64,000 nucleotides of DNA from Rhodococcus rhodnii NBRC 100604 (GTDB lineage Bacteria > Actinomycetota > Actinomycetes > Mycobacteriales > Mycobacteriaceae), in contig NZ_BCXD01000012.1 of NCBI RefSeq assembly GCF_001894925.1, positions 62,001 through 126,000 of the forward strand. Direction: 5' to 3'. Position numbers and translations under genes: made by a program. A model generated the notes under the pieces. The model ran no database searches, had not been told where the DNA came from, and saw nothing but the letters and a program-made list of their open reading frames with translations. Of this stretch, positions 52,633 through 61,801 are shown piece by piece; within the stretch, counting starts at the first letter, position 1, and each line of letters starts with the position of its first letter.

Positions 52633-53192
52633 CCGTCACCGAGAACATCACGCCCACACCGCGACACGAGCGTGGACGCTTCGATCGCGTGTTCGCCGCG
52701 ATCGTGTTCGGGTGCGCCACCGTCGCCGGTCTGACCACCGTGTTCATGGCACTCCACATCGCCGTGGACGTCACCGGCCGCAACCTCTTCAACAGCCCGC
52801 TGCCCGGCACCCTCGAGATCACCCAGAACTGGTCGATGGTGATCGTCGTGATGCTGTCGATGGCCTACGCCGAGCGCGCCGGCGAACACATCGGGGCGAC
52901 CCTGCTCACGGCGAACCTCACCGGACCCACCAAGTGGTTCTCCGACGTTCTCGTGCGCGCCGTCGCCCTCGTGATGGTCGCGGCCCTCACGTGGTACTCG
53001 ATCGTCGCCGCCGTGTTCGCGACCGAGGTCCGGCAGGTCGCCCTCGCCGCGATCGCCGTGCCCGTGTGGCCCGTGAAGATCGTGCTCGCCGTGGGCTTCG
53101 CCCTGTTCACCGTCCAAATCCTGCTCTCGCTCGTCGCGGTACTGCGAGCGGGACCCGGCGCATCGAAGGACTCCGATGGCACTGCACGCTGA
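52629..53192 (+). CDS. dctQ: TRAP transporter small permease
   Basis: 187 residues with four membrane helices, including I-A-V-D-V-T-G-R-N-L-F and the conserved N-W-S-M-V-I-V-V-M-L. It partners the large permease. Start overlaps dctP stop by four bases; its own 3' end overlaps dctM by 17. Confidence 0.92.
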   Translation: MTVTENITPTPRHERGRFDRVFAAIVFGCATVAGLTTVFMALHIAVDVTGRNLFNSPLPGTLEITQNWSMVIVVMLSMAYAERAGEHIGATLLTANLTGPTKWFSDVLVRAVALVMVAALTWYSIVAAVFATEVRQVALAAIAVPVWPVKIVLAVGFALFTVQILLSLVAVLRAGPGASKDSDGTAR

Positions 53193-54684
53193 AGCCCCGC
53201 AGCACGATCCCGCTGGCGTCGCGCCCGGCCCCGGCGACGGGACCGGATCGAACGAGAAGCGCTGGAACACCGGCTATCTGGTGCTGGTCGGTGCGGCGGC
53301 CGTCCTCGCCCTCGTGGTGCTCTTCACTCCCACGATGGAGGACACCACCGTCGGTCTGCTCACCATCGTGCTCGCGATCATGTTGCTCGCCACTGGAATT
53401 CACGTCGGTATCGCGATCATGGCGGCCGGCGCGCTCGGGTTGTGGAAGCTCGCGGGGACGAGCGCGGTGGCGGTGACACTCGAGGACGTCCCCTTCGCGT
53501 CCGCCGCGAGCTGGAGCCTGTCGGTGATCCCGCTGTTCATCCTCATGGGCATCGCGATGGGCAAGTTCGCGCTCACCGCGAAACTCTTCTCCGCGGCGGA
53601 ACACTGGCTCGGGAAGCTCCCCGGCGGGCTCGCCGTCTCCACCAACTACGCGGGCGCCGGGCTCGCGGCGTCGAGCGGCAGCACGATCGCGATCACCTAC
53701 ACGCTCGGCCGCACGACGATTCCCGAGATGATCCGCGCCGGCTACAAGCCGTCGCTCGCGACGGGCGTCGTGGCGATGTCGGGCAGTCTCGGCATGCTCA
53801 TCCCGCCGAGCGTCGTCCTCGTCATCTACGCGGGCGTCGCCGAGACGCCCGTCGGCCCGCAGTTGCTCGCCGCGCTCGTCCCCGGCCTCGTGACGGCGTT
53901 CGCGTACGGGCTCATGATCATGATCCGCTGCACGATCGACCCGACGCTCGCGCCGCGGACCGGCCGCACCTACACGTGGCGCGCACGCTGGCGCTCGCTC
54001 GTCGACGTCACGCCCGTCACCTTCATCATGGTGCTGCTCATCGGCGGCATGTATTCGGGACTCTTCACACCGACCGAGGCCGGGGCGTTCGGTGCGATCG
54101 CCGCCGTCCTGCTCGGCTGGCTGTTCGGCCCCGACCGCAGCGTCCGCTTCCTCGGCCGCACCCTCGCGGCGTCGCTCCGCGAGACGGCGGCCGGCGTCGC
54201 CTCGATCTTCCTGCTGCTCATGGGCGTTCACGTGCTCACCAGAGTCGTCGCGCTCAGCGGCGTCGCCGACGTCCTCACCGACCGGGTCACGGCACTCGGG
54301 CTCTCGCGGGTCGCGTTCCTGCTCCTGCTGATCGTGGTCTTCCTGATCCTCGGCATGTTCATGGAGGGGCTCGCGCTGATCCTGCTGACGGTGCCGATCC
54401 TCATGCCGGTGCTCGCGGTGTACGACGTCGATCTGGTGTGGTTCGGCGTCTTCATGATCATCCTGGTGGAACTCGCGCTCGTGACACCGCCGATCGGACT
54501 GCTCAGCTACATCGTCCATCGCATCGCGCAGAACCCCGACGTGAACCTCGGAACGCGGATCACGCTGTCGGACGTGTTCAAGGGGACCGCGTGGTTCGTC
54601 GCGGTGAGCGGGGGAGTGCTCGTCCTCCTCGTCTTCTGGCCCGATCTGGCACTGTGGCTGCCGGGAACGTCCTCTGCGGAGTGA
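53176..54684 (+). CDS. dctM: TRAP transporter large permease
   Basis: 502 residues, about 12-13 helices. The DctM signature S-A-A-S-W-S-L-S-V-I-P-L-F-I-L-M-G and A-A-S-S-G-S-T-I-A-I-T-Y-T-L-G carry the ion-substrate path, with S-L-G-M-L-I-P-P-S. Na+- or H+-driven uptake. Last gene of dctPQM; purL follows 87 bases on with its own promoter. Confidence 0.94.
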   Translation: MALHAEAPQHDPAGVAPGPGDGTGSNEKRWNTGYLVLVGAAAVLALVVLFTPTMEDTTVGLLTIVLAIMLLATGIHVGIAIMAAGALGLWKLAGTSAVAVTLEDVPFASAASWSLSVIPLFILMGIAMGKFALTAKLFSAAEHWLGKLPGGLAVSTNYAGAGLAASSGSTIAITYTLGRTTIPEMIRAGYKPSLATGVVAMSGSLGMLIPPSVVLVIYAGVAETPVGPQLLAALVPGLVTAFAYGLMIMIRCTIDPTLAPRTGRTYTWRARWRSLVDVTPVTFIMVLLIGGMYSGLFTPTEAGAFGAIAAVLLGWLFGPDRSVRFLGRTLAASLRETAAGVASIFLLLMGVHVLTRVVALSGVADVLTDRVTALGLSRVAFLLLLIVVFLILGMFMEGLALILLTVPILMPVLAVYDVDLVWFGVFMIILVELALVTPPIGLLSYIVHRIAQNPDVNLGTRITLSDVFKGTAWFVAVSGGVLVLLVFWPDLALWLPGTSSAE

Positions 54685-54700
54685 CGAGGGGCGGCGACGG

Positions 54701-54748
54701 TAGACTGACGAATCGGCGACACTCGCGTACCGGTGTAGCCGATTCGTC
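54701..54748 (+). promoter_or_regulatory. purL promoter -10 with adjoining inverted repeat
   Basis: TAGACT (54701-54706) is followed directly by GACGAATCGGC (54707-54717). After 20 bases comes its exact complement GCCGATTCGTC (54738-54748). The start codon is at 54772. As DNA it would span the transcription start like a repressor site. As RNA only part would be transcribed if the start is at the usual distance. Confidence 0.55.
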
Positions 54749-54771
54749 TGTCACGGGAAGGACCACGTTCA

Positions 54772-57090
54772 GTGTCTCCGCAGGTCGATACCGTCGAGAA
54801 CGCCACCGCGACGCCGGAGGTGGACCAGCCCTGGAAGGAACTCGGCCTCAAAGAGGACGAGTACGTCCGTATCCGTGAGATTCTCGGCCGTCGCCCGACC
54901 GACGCCGAGCTCGCGATGTACTCCGTGATGTGGAGCGAGCACTGCTCCTACAAGTCGTCGAAGGTGCACCTGCGCTACTTCGGCGAGACGACGACCGACG
55001 AGATGCGCTCGAACATGCTCGCGGGTATCGGCGAGAACGCCGGCGTCGTCGACATCGGCGACGGCTGGGCCGTCACCTTCAAGGTCGAGAGCCACAACCA
55101 CCCGTCGTACGTCGAGCCCTACCAGGGCGCCGCGACGGGTGTCGGCGGCATCGTCCGCGACATCATGGCCATGGGCGCGCGCCCGATCGCCGTCATGGAT
55201 CAGCTGCGCTTCGGCCGCGCCGACGCCCCCGACACCCGTCGTGTCGTCGACGGCGTCGTGCGCGGAGTCGGCGGCTACGGCAACTCGCTCGGCCTGCCGA
55301 ACGTCGGCGGCGAGACCGTCTTCGACGAGTCCTACAACGGCAACCCGCTCGTCAACGCGCTGTGCGCGGGCGCGATGCGCGTCGAGGACCTGCACCTCGC
55401 GTTCGCGTCCGGCACCGGCAACAAGATCGTCCTGTTCGGCGCGCGCACGGGCCTCGACGGCATCGGCGGCGTCTCGGTGCTCGCCTCGGAGACTTTCGAC
55501 GGTGACGAGGAGCGTGGCGACGACGAGGTCGGTGGCGCGCATCCGTCGAACAAGGGCCGCAAGAAGCTACCGTCCGTCCAGGTCGGCGACCCGTTCACCG
55601 AGAAGGTGCTCATCGAGTGCTGTCTCGACCTCTACCGCGAGAAGCTCGTCGTCGGCATCCAGGATCTCGGCGGCGCGGGACTGTCGTGCGCGACGTCCGA
55701 GCTCGCCGCCGCCGGTGACGGCGGCATGCACATCCGGCTCGACGAGGCGCCCACGCGCGCCGCGAACATGACGCCCGCCGAGGTGCTGTCGAGCGAGTCG
55801 CAGGAACGCATGTGCGCCGTCGTCACGCCCGAGAACGTCGACGAGTTCATGGCCGTGTGCAAGAAGTGGGACGTGCTCGCGACCGTCATCGGCGAGGTGA
55901 CCGACGGCGAGCACCTCACGATCTCGTGGCACGGCGAGACCGTCGTCGACGTCCCGCCGCGCACCGTCGCTCACGAGGGCCCGGTGTACGAGCGGCCCGT
56001 CGCGCGCCCCGCGACCCAGGACGCCCTCGTCGCGAACACGACCGCGCAGCTCGCGCGGCCCGAGACCGCCGAGGAACTTCGCGCGACGCTGCTGAAGATG
56101 ATCGCCTCGCCCGCGCTGTGCAGCCGCAAGTGGATCACCGAGCAGTACGACCGCTACGTGCGCGGCAACACCGTGCTCGCCGAGCACGCCGACTCCGGTG
56201 TCGTGCGGATCGACGAGGAGACCGGTCGCGGCATCGCGCTCGCGACCGACGCGTCCGGCCGCTACACCCAGCTCGACCCGTACCGCGGCGCGCAGCTGGC
56301 GCTCGCCGAGGCGTACCGCAACGTCGCGGTGACGGGCTCGACCCCGAAGGCCGTGAGCAACTGCCTCAACTTCGGGTCGCCCGAGGACCCTGGCGTCATG
56401 TGGCAGTTCCAGCAGGCCGTCCGCGGTCTCGCGGACGGCTGCGCGCAGCTCGGCATCCCCGTGACCGGCGGCAACGTCTCGTTCTACAACCAGACGGGCG
56501 CCACAGCGATCCATCCGACGCCGGTCGTCGCCGTGCTCGGCGTCATCGACGACGTGCATCGCCGCATCCCCACGGGCCTCGGCCTCGAGCCCGGCGAGAC
56601 GCTGATCCTGCTCGGCGACACCCACGACGAGTTCGACGGCTCGATCTGGTCGCAGGTCGAGCACGGTCATCTCGGTGGCGTGCCGCCGCAGGTCGACCTC
56701 GAACGCGAGCGGCTGCTCGCCGACATCCTGCTCGCCGCCTCGCGCGACGGCCTCGTGTCGGCCGCACACGACCTCTCGGAGGGCGGCCTCGCGCAGGCCG
56801 TCGTCGAGGCCTCGCTCGCGGGGGAGACGGGCTGCCGGATCCTGCTGCCCGAGGGCGCCGACCCGTTCGTGACGCTGTTCTCGGAGTCGGCGGGCCGTGT
56901 GCTCGTGGCGGTGCCGCGCACCGAGGAGACCCGGTTCACCGGAATGTGCAGTGCCCGCGGGCTGCCGTGGGTCCGGATCGGCGTCGTCGACGAAGGCTCG
57001 GATTCGATCGAGGTTCAGGGGCACTTCGCCGTGACGCTCGCGGATCTGCGCGAGGCGCACGAGGGAACGCTTCCTGCATTGTTCGGGTGA
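54772..57090 (+). CDS. purL: Phosphoribosylformylglycinamidine synthase subunit PurL
   Basis: 772 residues, the small form that needs PurS and PurQ. Makes FGAM from FGAR, ATP and ammonia. Visible: [10 protein letters not shown] near 52, E-S-H-N-H-P-S near 104, [12 protein letters not shown], and the second-half [13 protein letters not shown] start with GGAAGGA upstream. Hydrolase gene follows at 57094. Confidence 0.97.
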   Translation: MSPQVDTVENATATPEVDQPWKELGLKEDEYVRIREILGRRPTDAELAMYSVMWSEHCSYKSSKVHLRYFGETTTDEMRSNMLAGIGENAGVVDIGDGWAVTFKVESHNHPSYVEPYQGAATGVGGIVRDIMAMGARPIAVMDQLRFGRADAPDTRRVVDGVVRGVGGYGNSLGLPNVGGETVFDESYNGNPLVNALCAGAMRVEDLHLAFASGTGNKIVLFGARTGLDGIGGVSVLASETFDGDEERGDDEVGGAHPSNKGRKKLPSVQVGDPFTEKVLIECCLDLYREKLVVGIQDLGGAGLSCATSELAAAGDGGMHIRLDEAPTRAANMTPAEVLSSESQERMCAVVTPENVDEFMAVCKKWDVLATVIGEVTDGEHLTISWHGETVVDVPPRTVAHEGPVYERPVARPATQDALVANTTAQLARPETAEELRATLLKMIASPALCSRKWITEQYDRYVRGNTVLAEHADSGVVRIDEETGRGIALATDASGRYTQLDPYRGAQLALAEAYRNVAVTGSTPKAVSNCLNFGSPEDPGVMWQFQQAVRGLADGCAQLGIPVTGGNVSFYNQTGATAIHPTPVVAVLGVIDDVHRRIPTGLGLEPGETLILLGDTHDEFDGSIWSQVEHGHLGGVPPQVDLERERLLADILLAASRDGLVSAAHDLSEGGLAQAVVEASLAGETGCRILLPEGADPFVTLFSESAGRVLVAVPRTEETRFTGMCSARGLPWVRIGVVDEGSDSIEVQGHFAVTLADLREAHEGTLPALFG

Positions 57091-57093
57091 CGC

Positions 57094-58863
57094 TTGGGCG
57101 ATCCCGAGACCGAGACGCCAGATCGGACGCGTGACGACCATCCGCGGCTGATCGATCCCGCACGGTTCCACGTCCCGCCGATCCTCGACGAGACGTGGGA
57201 CTACCTGCGGCTCGACTACACCGGGATCGCCGTCGGGTCGCTGTTCTTCTGCTGGTCGCTCACGCCGTCGCTGCTGCCGCGCGACTGGCTGTTCCAGGGG
57301 CTGATCGGCGGCATCAATGCGGCGATCGGCTACACGCTCGGCACGATCATCGGCTGGGCGGTGAGCCGCTGGCTGCTGCGCGGCCGCAGCTGGTGGCCGT
57401 TGCCGCGGCCGTGGAACGGCGCGCTGCGCGTCTTCGTCGTCCTCACATCGGTGCTCGTGTCGCTCGTCATGCTCGTCTACGGCGCGGGCTGGCAACGCGA
57501 GATCGCGCGGCTGATGAACATGGACGAGACGACGACGTTCGCGTACATCCGCACGATCGCGATGAGCATGCTCGTTGCGGCGACGATCGTCGCCGCCTAT
57601 CGCGTCCTGCGGGAGATCGCGCGGTGGATCGCGGGCCGGCTGATCCGGTTCGCGCACCTCTCGATGCGGACGTCGCTCACCATCGGGGTGTCGGTCGTCG
57701 TCATCGTTCTCGTGGCCCTCGTCAACGGCGTGCTCGTGCGCGGAACGTATTCGGCCGTCAACAACGCGTTCTCGCTCGAGAACGAGGGGACCAGCGAGGG
57801 CGTGCTCCAGCCGACGAGTCCGCTGCGGTCGGGCAGCGACGAGTCGTTCGCCGCGTGGGACACCCTCGGGCTGCAGGGCCGCAACTTCGTCTCGCGAGGT
57901 CTCGACGCACAGGAACTGCAGGCGTCGAGTGGCCGCCCCGCAGCCGAACCGATCCGCGTGTACGCGGGACTCGACACCGCCGAGGACCCCGACGAGCGGA
58001 TGGACGTCGTCATCCGCGAACTCGAGCGGACCGGCGCGTTCACGCGATCGGTGCTCGTCGTCATCCCGACGACGGGGACCGGCTGGGTGAATCCGACGGC
58101 GGCGCAGGCGATCGAACTCGTCCACAACGGCGACAGCGCGCTGGTCGCGAGCCAGTACTCGTACCTGCCGAGCTGGATCTCGTTCGTCGCGGACCGGCAG
58201 AAGGCGATCGACGCGGGCAAACGTCTCGTCGACGCCGTCCACGCGCGCTGGCTGCAGGAACCGGAGGAGACGCGCCCGAAGCTGCTCGTCTACGGCGAGA
58301 GCCTCGGGACCCAGGCGGGGGAAGGCGCGTTCGACTCGCTCGAGGACATCCGCCGCACGGTCGACGGCGTGCTGTGGGTCGGCCCGCCCAACGCCAATCA
58401 GCTGTGGTCGTCGCTCGTCGCGCGCCGCGATCCGGGGACCCTCGAGGTCGATCCCGTGTATGCGGGCGGGCTCGTCGTCCGGTTCGCGAACGACCGGGAG
58501 GACATCGACGACACGACGCGCGAGTGGCTCTCGCCCCGCGTCCTCTACATCCAGCACGCGTCCGATCCCGTCGTCTGGTGGACGACGGACCTGCTGTTCG
58601 AAAGACCCGACTGGCTACAGGAGCCACCGGGCTCCGACCGCACTCCGTCGATGAAGTGGTTCCCGTTCGTGACGTTCTGGCAGGTGTCGGCAGACCTCGC
58701 CAACGCCGCGGGCGTTCCCGACGGGCACGGCCACAACTACGGCACACTGGTTCTGGACGGCTGGGTGGCGATCGCCCAGCCCGAGGGCTGGACGCCGCAG
58801 GACACCGAACGTGCGCGTGCGACCCTCGAGGACTACCGGCACAATTCGGGACCCGAGAAGTGA
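57094..58863 (+). CDS. Membrane-anchored alpha/beta hydrolase (Abhydrolase_9 type)
   Basis: 589 residues from TTG 57094, three bases after purL. The N-terminal part has four or five membrane helices (about 45-210). The C-terminal half is an alpha/beta hydrolase with nucleophile elbow G-E-S-L-G (S403), acid loop H-A-S-D-P-V-V-W-W and histidine in G-H-G-H-N-Y. This matches the actinobacterial Abhydrolase_9 family, whose substrate is unknown but probably a membrane lipid. Next gene overlaps by four bases. Confidence 0.85.
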   Translation: MGDPETETPDRTRDDHPRLIDPARFHVPPILDETWDYLRLDYTGIAVGSLFFCWSLTPSLLPRDWLFQGLIGGINAAIGYTLGTIIGWAVSRWLLRGRSWWPLPRPWNGALRVFVVLTSVLVSLVMLVYGAGWQREIARLMNMDETTTFAYIRTIAMSMLVAATIVAAYRVLREIARWIAGRLIRFAHLSMRTSLTIGVSVVVIVLVALVNGVLVRGTYSAVNNAFSLENEGTSEGVLQPTSPLRSGSDESFAAWDTLGLQGRNFVSRGLDAQELQASSGRPAAEPIRVYAGLDTAEDPDERMDVVIRELERTGAFTRSVLVVIPTTGTGWVNPTAAQAIELVHNGDSALVASQYSYLPSWISFVADRQKAIDAGKRLVDAVHARWLQEPEETRPKLLVYGESLGTQAGEGAFDSLEDIRRTVDGVLWVGPPNANQLWSSLVARRDPGTLEVDPVYAGGLVVRFANDREDIDDTTREWLSPRVLYIQHASDPVVWWTTDLLFERPDWLQEPPGSDRTPSMKWFPFVTFWQVSADLANAAGVPDGHGHNYGTLVLDGWVAIAQPEGWTPQDTERARATLEDYRHNSGPEK

Positions 58864-58895
58864 CACTCACCGCAGTAGTGACACCCACCGCAGTA
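58860..58895 (+). repeat. 18-bp tandem duplication at the CPBP gene start
   Basis: GTGACACTCACCGCAGTA (58860-58877) recurs with one change at 58878-58895, duplicating the start codon region (V-T-L-T-A-V then V-T-P-T-A-V). Confidence 0.75.
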
Positions 58896-59540
58896 CGGCA
58901 TCCGCTCGACCTCCGGGCCGCGCTCGCTCTCGCGGCGGGTGCGGTCGGCTGGAACAATCTCGTCGTCCCGTCGCTCGGTCCGGGTCCGCGCGGACGGACC
59001 GCGATCAACGCGGCGACCGCGGGCGCGGTCGTCGCGGCGTGGCGGCTGCGCGGTCACGGCGCCACCGATCTCGGCCTCGCACGCGAGCAGGTCCGCAGCG
59101 GACTGACGCGGGGCGCCGCGGTCGCCGCCGTCCCGATCGCGGCGTACGCCACGATGCTCTCCGTCCCACCGCTGCGGCGTCGCCTCGCTCGCACCGACCG
59201 CAACGACGTCGCCGAGTGGCTGCTGGTCCACATCCCGCTCGGGACCGTTCTCGTCGAGGAACTCGTGTTCCGCGGCGCACTGCACGCGTCGTCGCGGGCA
59301 CTGCCGCCCGCCGCGGGGATCGCATTGCACGCCGCGGCGTTCGGGCTCTGGCACGCACGCGGTGCGCACCGCGCGGGTGAGTCGGTCGTCGGGACGGTCG
59401 CGTTCACCGGTGCGTCGGCCGTCGTCTTCGACGTGCTCCGCCGCCGGACCGGCAGCGTCCTGGCGCCGGCGCTGCTGCATCTCGCCGTCAACGTCGGCGG
59501 TGCCGGAGCCGCCCTGTGGGCCGGCCGCGCCGCCGCGTGA
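58860..59540 (+). CDS. CPBP-family intramembrane metalloprotease-like protein
   Basis: 226 residues from GTG 58860, in a GTGA overlap with the hydrolase stop. Motif 1 is V-E-E-L-V-F-R-G and later histidines occur in L-W-H-A-R and H-L-A-V-N-V, as in CAAX/CPBP proteases. About six hydrophobic segments. Substrate unknown. A second in-frame GTG at 58878 lies in the duplicated 18 bases. M. tuberculosis has a similar hypothetical gene just after purL. Confidence 0.85.
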   Translation: MTLTAVVTPTAVRHPLDLRAALALAAGAVGWNNLVVPSLGPGPRGRTAINAATAGAVVAAWRLRGHGATDLGLAREQVRSGLTRGAAVAAVPIAAYATMLSVPPLRRRLARTDRNDVAEWLLVHIPLGTVLVEELVFRGALHASSRALPPAAGIALHAAAFGLWHARGAHRAGESVVGTVAFTGASAVVFDVLRRRTGSVLAPALLHLAVNVGGAGAALWAGRAAA

Positions 59541-59554
59541 CGACGCCGCGCGCC

Positions 59555-59560
59555 TAGGAT
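59555..59560 (+). promoter_or_regulatory. -10 box of the SCP-like gene, leaderless
   Basis: TAGGAT ends eight bases before the GTG at 59569. Confidence 0.4.
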
Positions 59561-59568
59561 CGGCAGCC

Positions 59569-59952
59569 GTGCCTCGCAGGACCGTCGACCCCGCCCACAC
59601 CCGCGCCGCGGTGCTCGCCGTCGCCGACTGGCTGCGTGGCGACGCCGACGAACCGCCCCGTGCCGCCGTCGCCGACGCCGTGCGGTCGACCGCACGCACC
59701 CTCGAACACGACGCGCCGGGATCGAGCGTCGAGGTCCGGGTGCCGCCGTTCGTCGCGGTGCAGTGCATCGAGGGACCGCGGCACACGCGGGGGACGCCCC
59801 CGAACGTCGTCGAGACGGATCCGCGGACGTGGCTCGAACTCGCCACGGGCATCACGACGTTCGACGCCGCCGAAGCGGCCGGACGGCTCACGGCGTCCGG
59901 TTCGCGCGCGGCCGAGGTCGCCCACTGGCTGCCCGTCGTCGCGTCGAGCTGA
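59569..59952 (+). CDS. Sterol-carrier-family protein (bacterial SCP-like)
   Basis: 127 residues from GTG 59569. It matches the small actinobacterial protein always found just upstream of purF (Rv0807-like), with [11 protein letters not shown] and [17 protein letters not shown]. The fold is an SCP2-like lipid-binding alpha/beta layer. Role unknown; the strict link to purF suggests functional ties or only shared context. Confidence 0.8.
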   Translation: MPRRTVDPAHTRAAVLAVADWLRGDADEPPRAAVADAVRSTARTLEHDAPGSSVEVRVPPFVAVQCIEGPRHTRGTPPNVVETDPRTWLELATGITTFDAAEAAGRLTASGSRAAEVAHWLPVVASS

Positions 59953-60027
59953 CCGCCGTGCAGTGGCCCCGGTCACGCATGCCGCGCTCGGCCGCGTCCT
60001 CGGGGAACCGCGCCAGTCCGGTCCACG

Positions 60028-60033
60028 TAGAAT
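60028..60033 (+). promoter_or_regulatory. -10 box of purF
   Basis: TAGAAT lies 43 bases before the purF GTG, giving a short leader with GAGGGAG as the RBS. Confidence 0.4.
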
Positions 60034-60076
60034 CGGGGACGCACGCGACCGCCACCCATCGCGAGGGAGCTATTCG

Positions 60077-61702
60077 GTGACCGAGACCGGACCCGGATCC
60101 ATCCACAACCGAAACCTCCTCGCACCGGATTCGGGGTGCGGGTCGGCCTGTGCGCCGTCCGCCGCGTCCGAGTGTCACGACGTCCCCGAGAACGAACCGC
60201 GCGAGGAGTGCGGCGTCTTCGGTGTGTGGGCGCCGGGCGAGGACGTCGCGAAACTCAGCTACTACGGCCTGTACGCGCTGCAGCACCGCGGCCAGGAGGC
60301 CGCCGGCATCGCGGTCGCCGACGGCTCGCAGGTCCTCGTGTTCAAGGACCTCGGTCTCGTGAGCCAGGTCTTCGACGAGCAGACCCTCGCCGCGATGCGC
60401 GGCCACGTCGCCGTCGGGCACTGCCGCTACTCCACGACGGGCTCGACGACGTGGGAGAACGCGCAGCCGATCTTCCGCACGACCGCCGCGGGCACGGGTA
60501 TCGCGCTCGGTCACAACGGAAACCTCGTCAACACCGCCGAACTCGCGCAGCGCGCGCGGGATTCAGGCGTGACCAACGGCGCCGCGCCCGCCGCGACGTC
60601 CGACTCCGACATCGTCGGTGCGCTCCTCGCACACGGCGCCGCCGACCGGACCATCGAGCAGGCCGCGATGGATCTGCTGCCGACCCTCCGCGGCGCGTTC
60701 TGCCTCACCTTCATGGACGAGAACACGCTCTACGCGGCACGCGACCCGCACGGCGTCCGGCCGCTGTGTCTCGGGCGGCTCCACCGCGGCTGGGTCGTCG
60801 CGAGCGAGACGGCGGCACTCGACATCGTCGGCGCCGCGTTCGTCCGCGACATCGAACCGGGCGAGCTGCTCGCGATCGACGCCGACGGCGTGCGCTCGTC
60901 GCGGTTCGCGGCACCCGAGCCAAAGGGCTGCGTGTTCGAGTACGTCTATCTCGCACGGCCCGACAGCGTCATCTCGGGCCGTTCGGTGCACGGCACCCGC
61001 GTCGAGATCGGCCGCCGCCTCGCGAAGGAACACCCCGTCGACGGGGACCTCGTGATCCCCGTCCCCGAATCGGGTACGCCCGCCGCCGTCGGGTACGCGC
61101 AGGGCTCGGGGATCCCGTTCGGTCAGGGCCTGATGAAGAACGCGTACGTGGGCCGCACCTTCATTCAGCCGTCGCAGACCATCCGGCAGCTCGGCATCCG
61201 GCTCAAGCTCAATCCGCTGCGCGAGGTGATCCGCGGCAAGCGGCTCGTCGTCGTCGACGACTCGATCGTCCGCGGCAACACCCAGCGCGCCCTCATCCGG
61301 ATGCTCCGCGAGGCCGGTGCCCTCGAGATCCACGTGCGCATCGCGTCGCCGCCCGTGAAGTGGCCGTGCTTCTACGGCATCGACTTCGCGTCGCCCGCCG
61401 AACTCATCGCGAACGGCGCGGGCGGATCGACGCCCGACGCCGCCGCGAGCTTCGACGAGATGATCGAGGGCGTGCGCCGCTCGATCGGCGCGGACTCGCT
61501 CGGCTACATCTCCATCGACGGCATGATCGGCGCCACCGAGCAGCCCGCGTCGCGGCTGTGCGCCGCGTGCTTCGACGGCGAGTACCCGATCGAACTGCCC
61601 GCCGAGACCCACATGGGCAAGAACGTGCTCGAGCACATGTTCGGCTCGACGCCGCCGCTCGGCGACACGAACGACAACGTCGACGCGCTCAGCCGCCCCT
61701 GA
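60077..61702 (+). CDS. purF: Amidophosphoribosyltransferase
   Basis: 541 residues. First committed step: PRPP plus glutamine to phosphoribosylamine. Residues 1-44 form a propeptide, cleaved before C45 (E-E-C-G-V-F-G), the Ntn nucleophile. PRPP loop: V-V-V-D-D-S-I-V-R-G-N-T. Four iron-sulfur cysteines as in the B. subtilis type: P-C-F-Y-G and C-A-A-C-F-D-G-E-Y-P are visible. The propeptide is long and holds three extra cysteines (C21, C25, C33). purM follows 99 bases on. Confidence 0.97.
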   Translation: MTETGPGSIHNRNLLAPDSGCGSACAPSAASECHDVPENEPREECGVFGVWAPGEDVAKLSYYGLYALQHRGQEAAGIAVADGSQVLVFKDLGLVSQVFDEQTLAAMRGHVAVGHCRYSTTGSTTWENAQPIFRTTAAGTGIALGHNGNLVNTAELAQRARDSGVTNGAAPAATSDSDIVGALLAHGAADRTIEQAAMDLLPTLRGAFCLTFMDENTLYAARDPHGVRPLCLGRLHRGWVVASETAALDIVGAAFVRDIEPGELLAIDADGVRSSRFAAPEPKGCVFEYVYLARPDSVISGRSVHGTRVEIGRRLAKEHPVDGDLVIPVPESGTPAAVGYAQGSGIPFGQGLMKNAYVGRTFIQPSQTIRQLGIRLKLNPLREVIRGKRLVVVDDSIVRGNTQRALIRMLREAGALEIHVRIASPPVKWPCFYGIDFASPAELIANGAGGSTPDAAASFDEMIEGVRRSIGADSLGYISIDGMIGATEQPASRLCAACFDGEYPIELPAETHMGKNVLEHMFGSTPPLGDTNDNVDALSRP

Positions 61703-61801
61703 CCGGAGCCTGTCTCCGCGGGAGCGGGCAGTCTGTGACGACCGTCGCTCGGGTACCGTGAGGAGGCCCGATACGACTCGACAGGCTGGAGCCGACACCC
61801 C

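Noticed and set aside
55567-58557. A 996-codon minus-strand frame opposite purL and the hydrolase, and similar ones at 60563-62869, 7223-9493 and 10634-12355
   Set aside because: Same third-position GC effect; the plus-strand genes are certain and no RBS or family motif supports the shadows.
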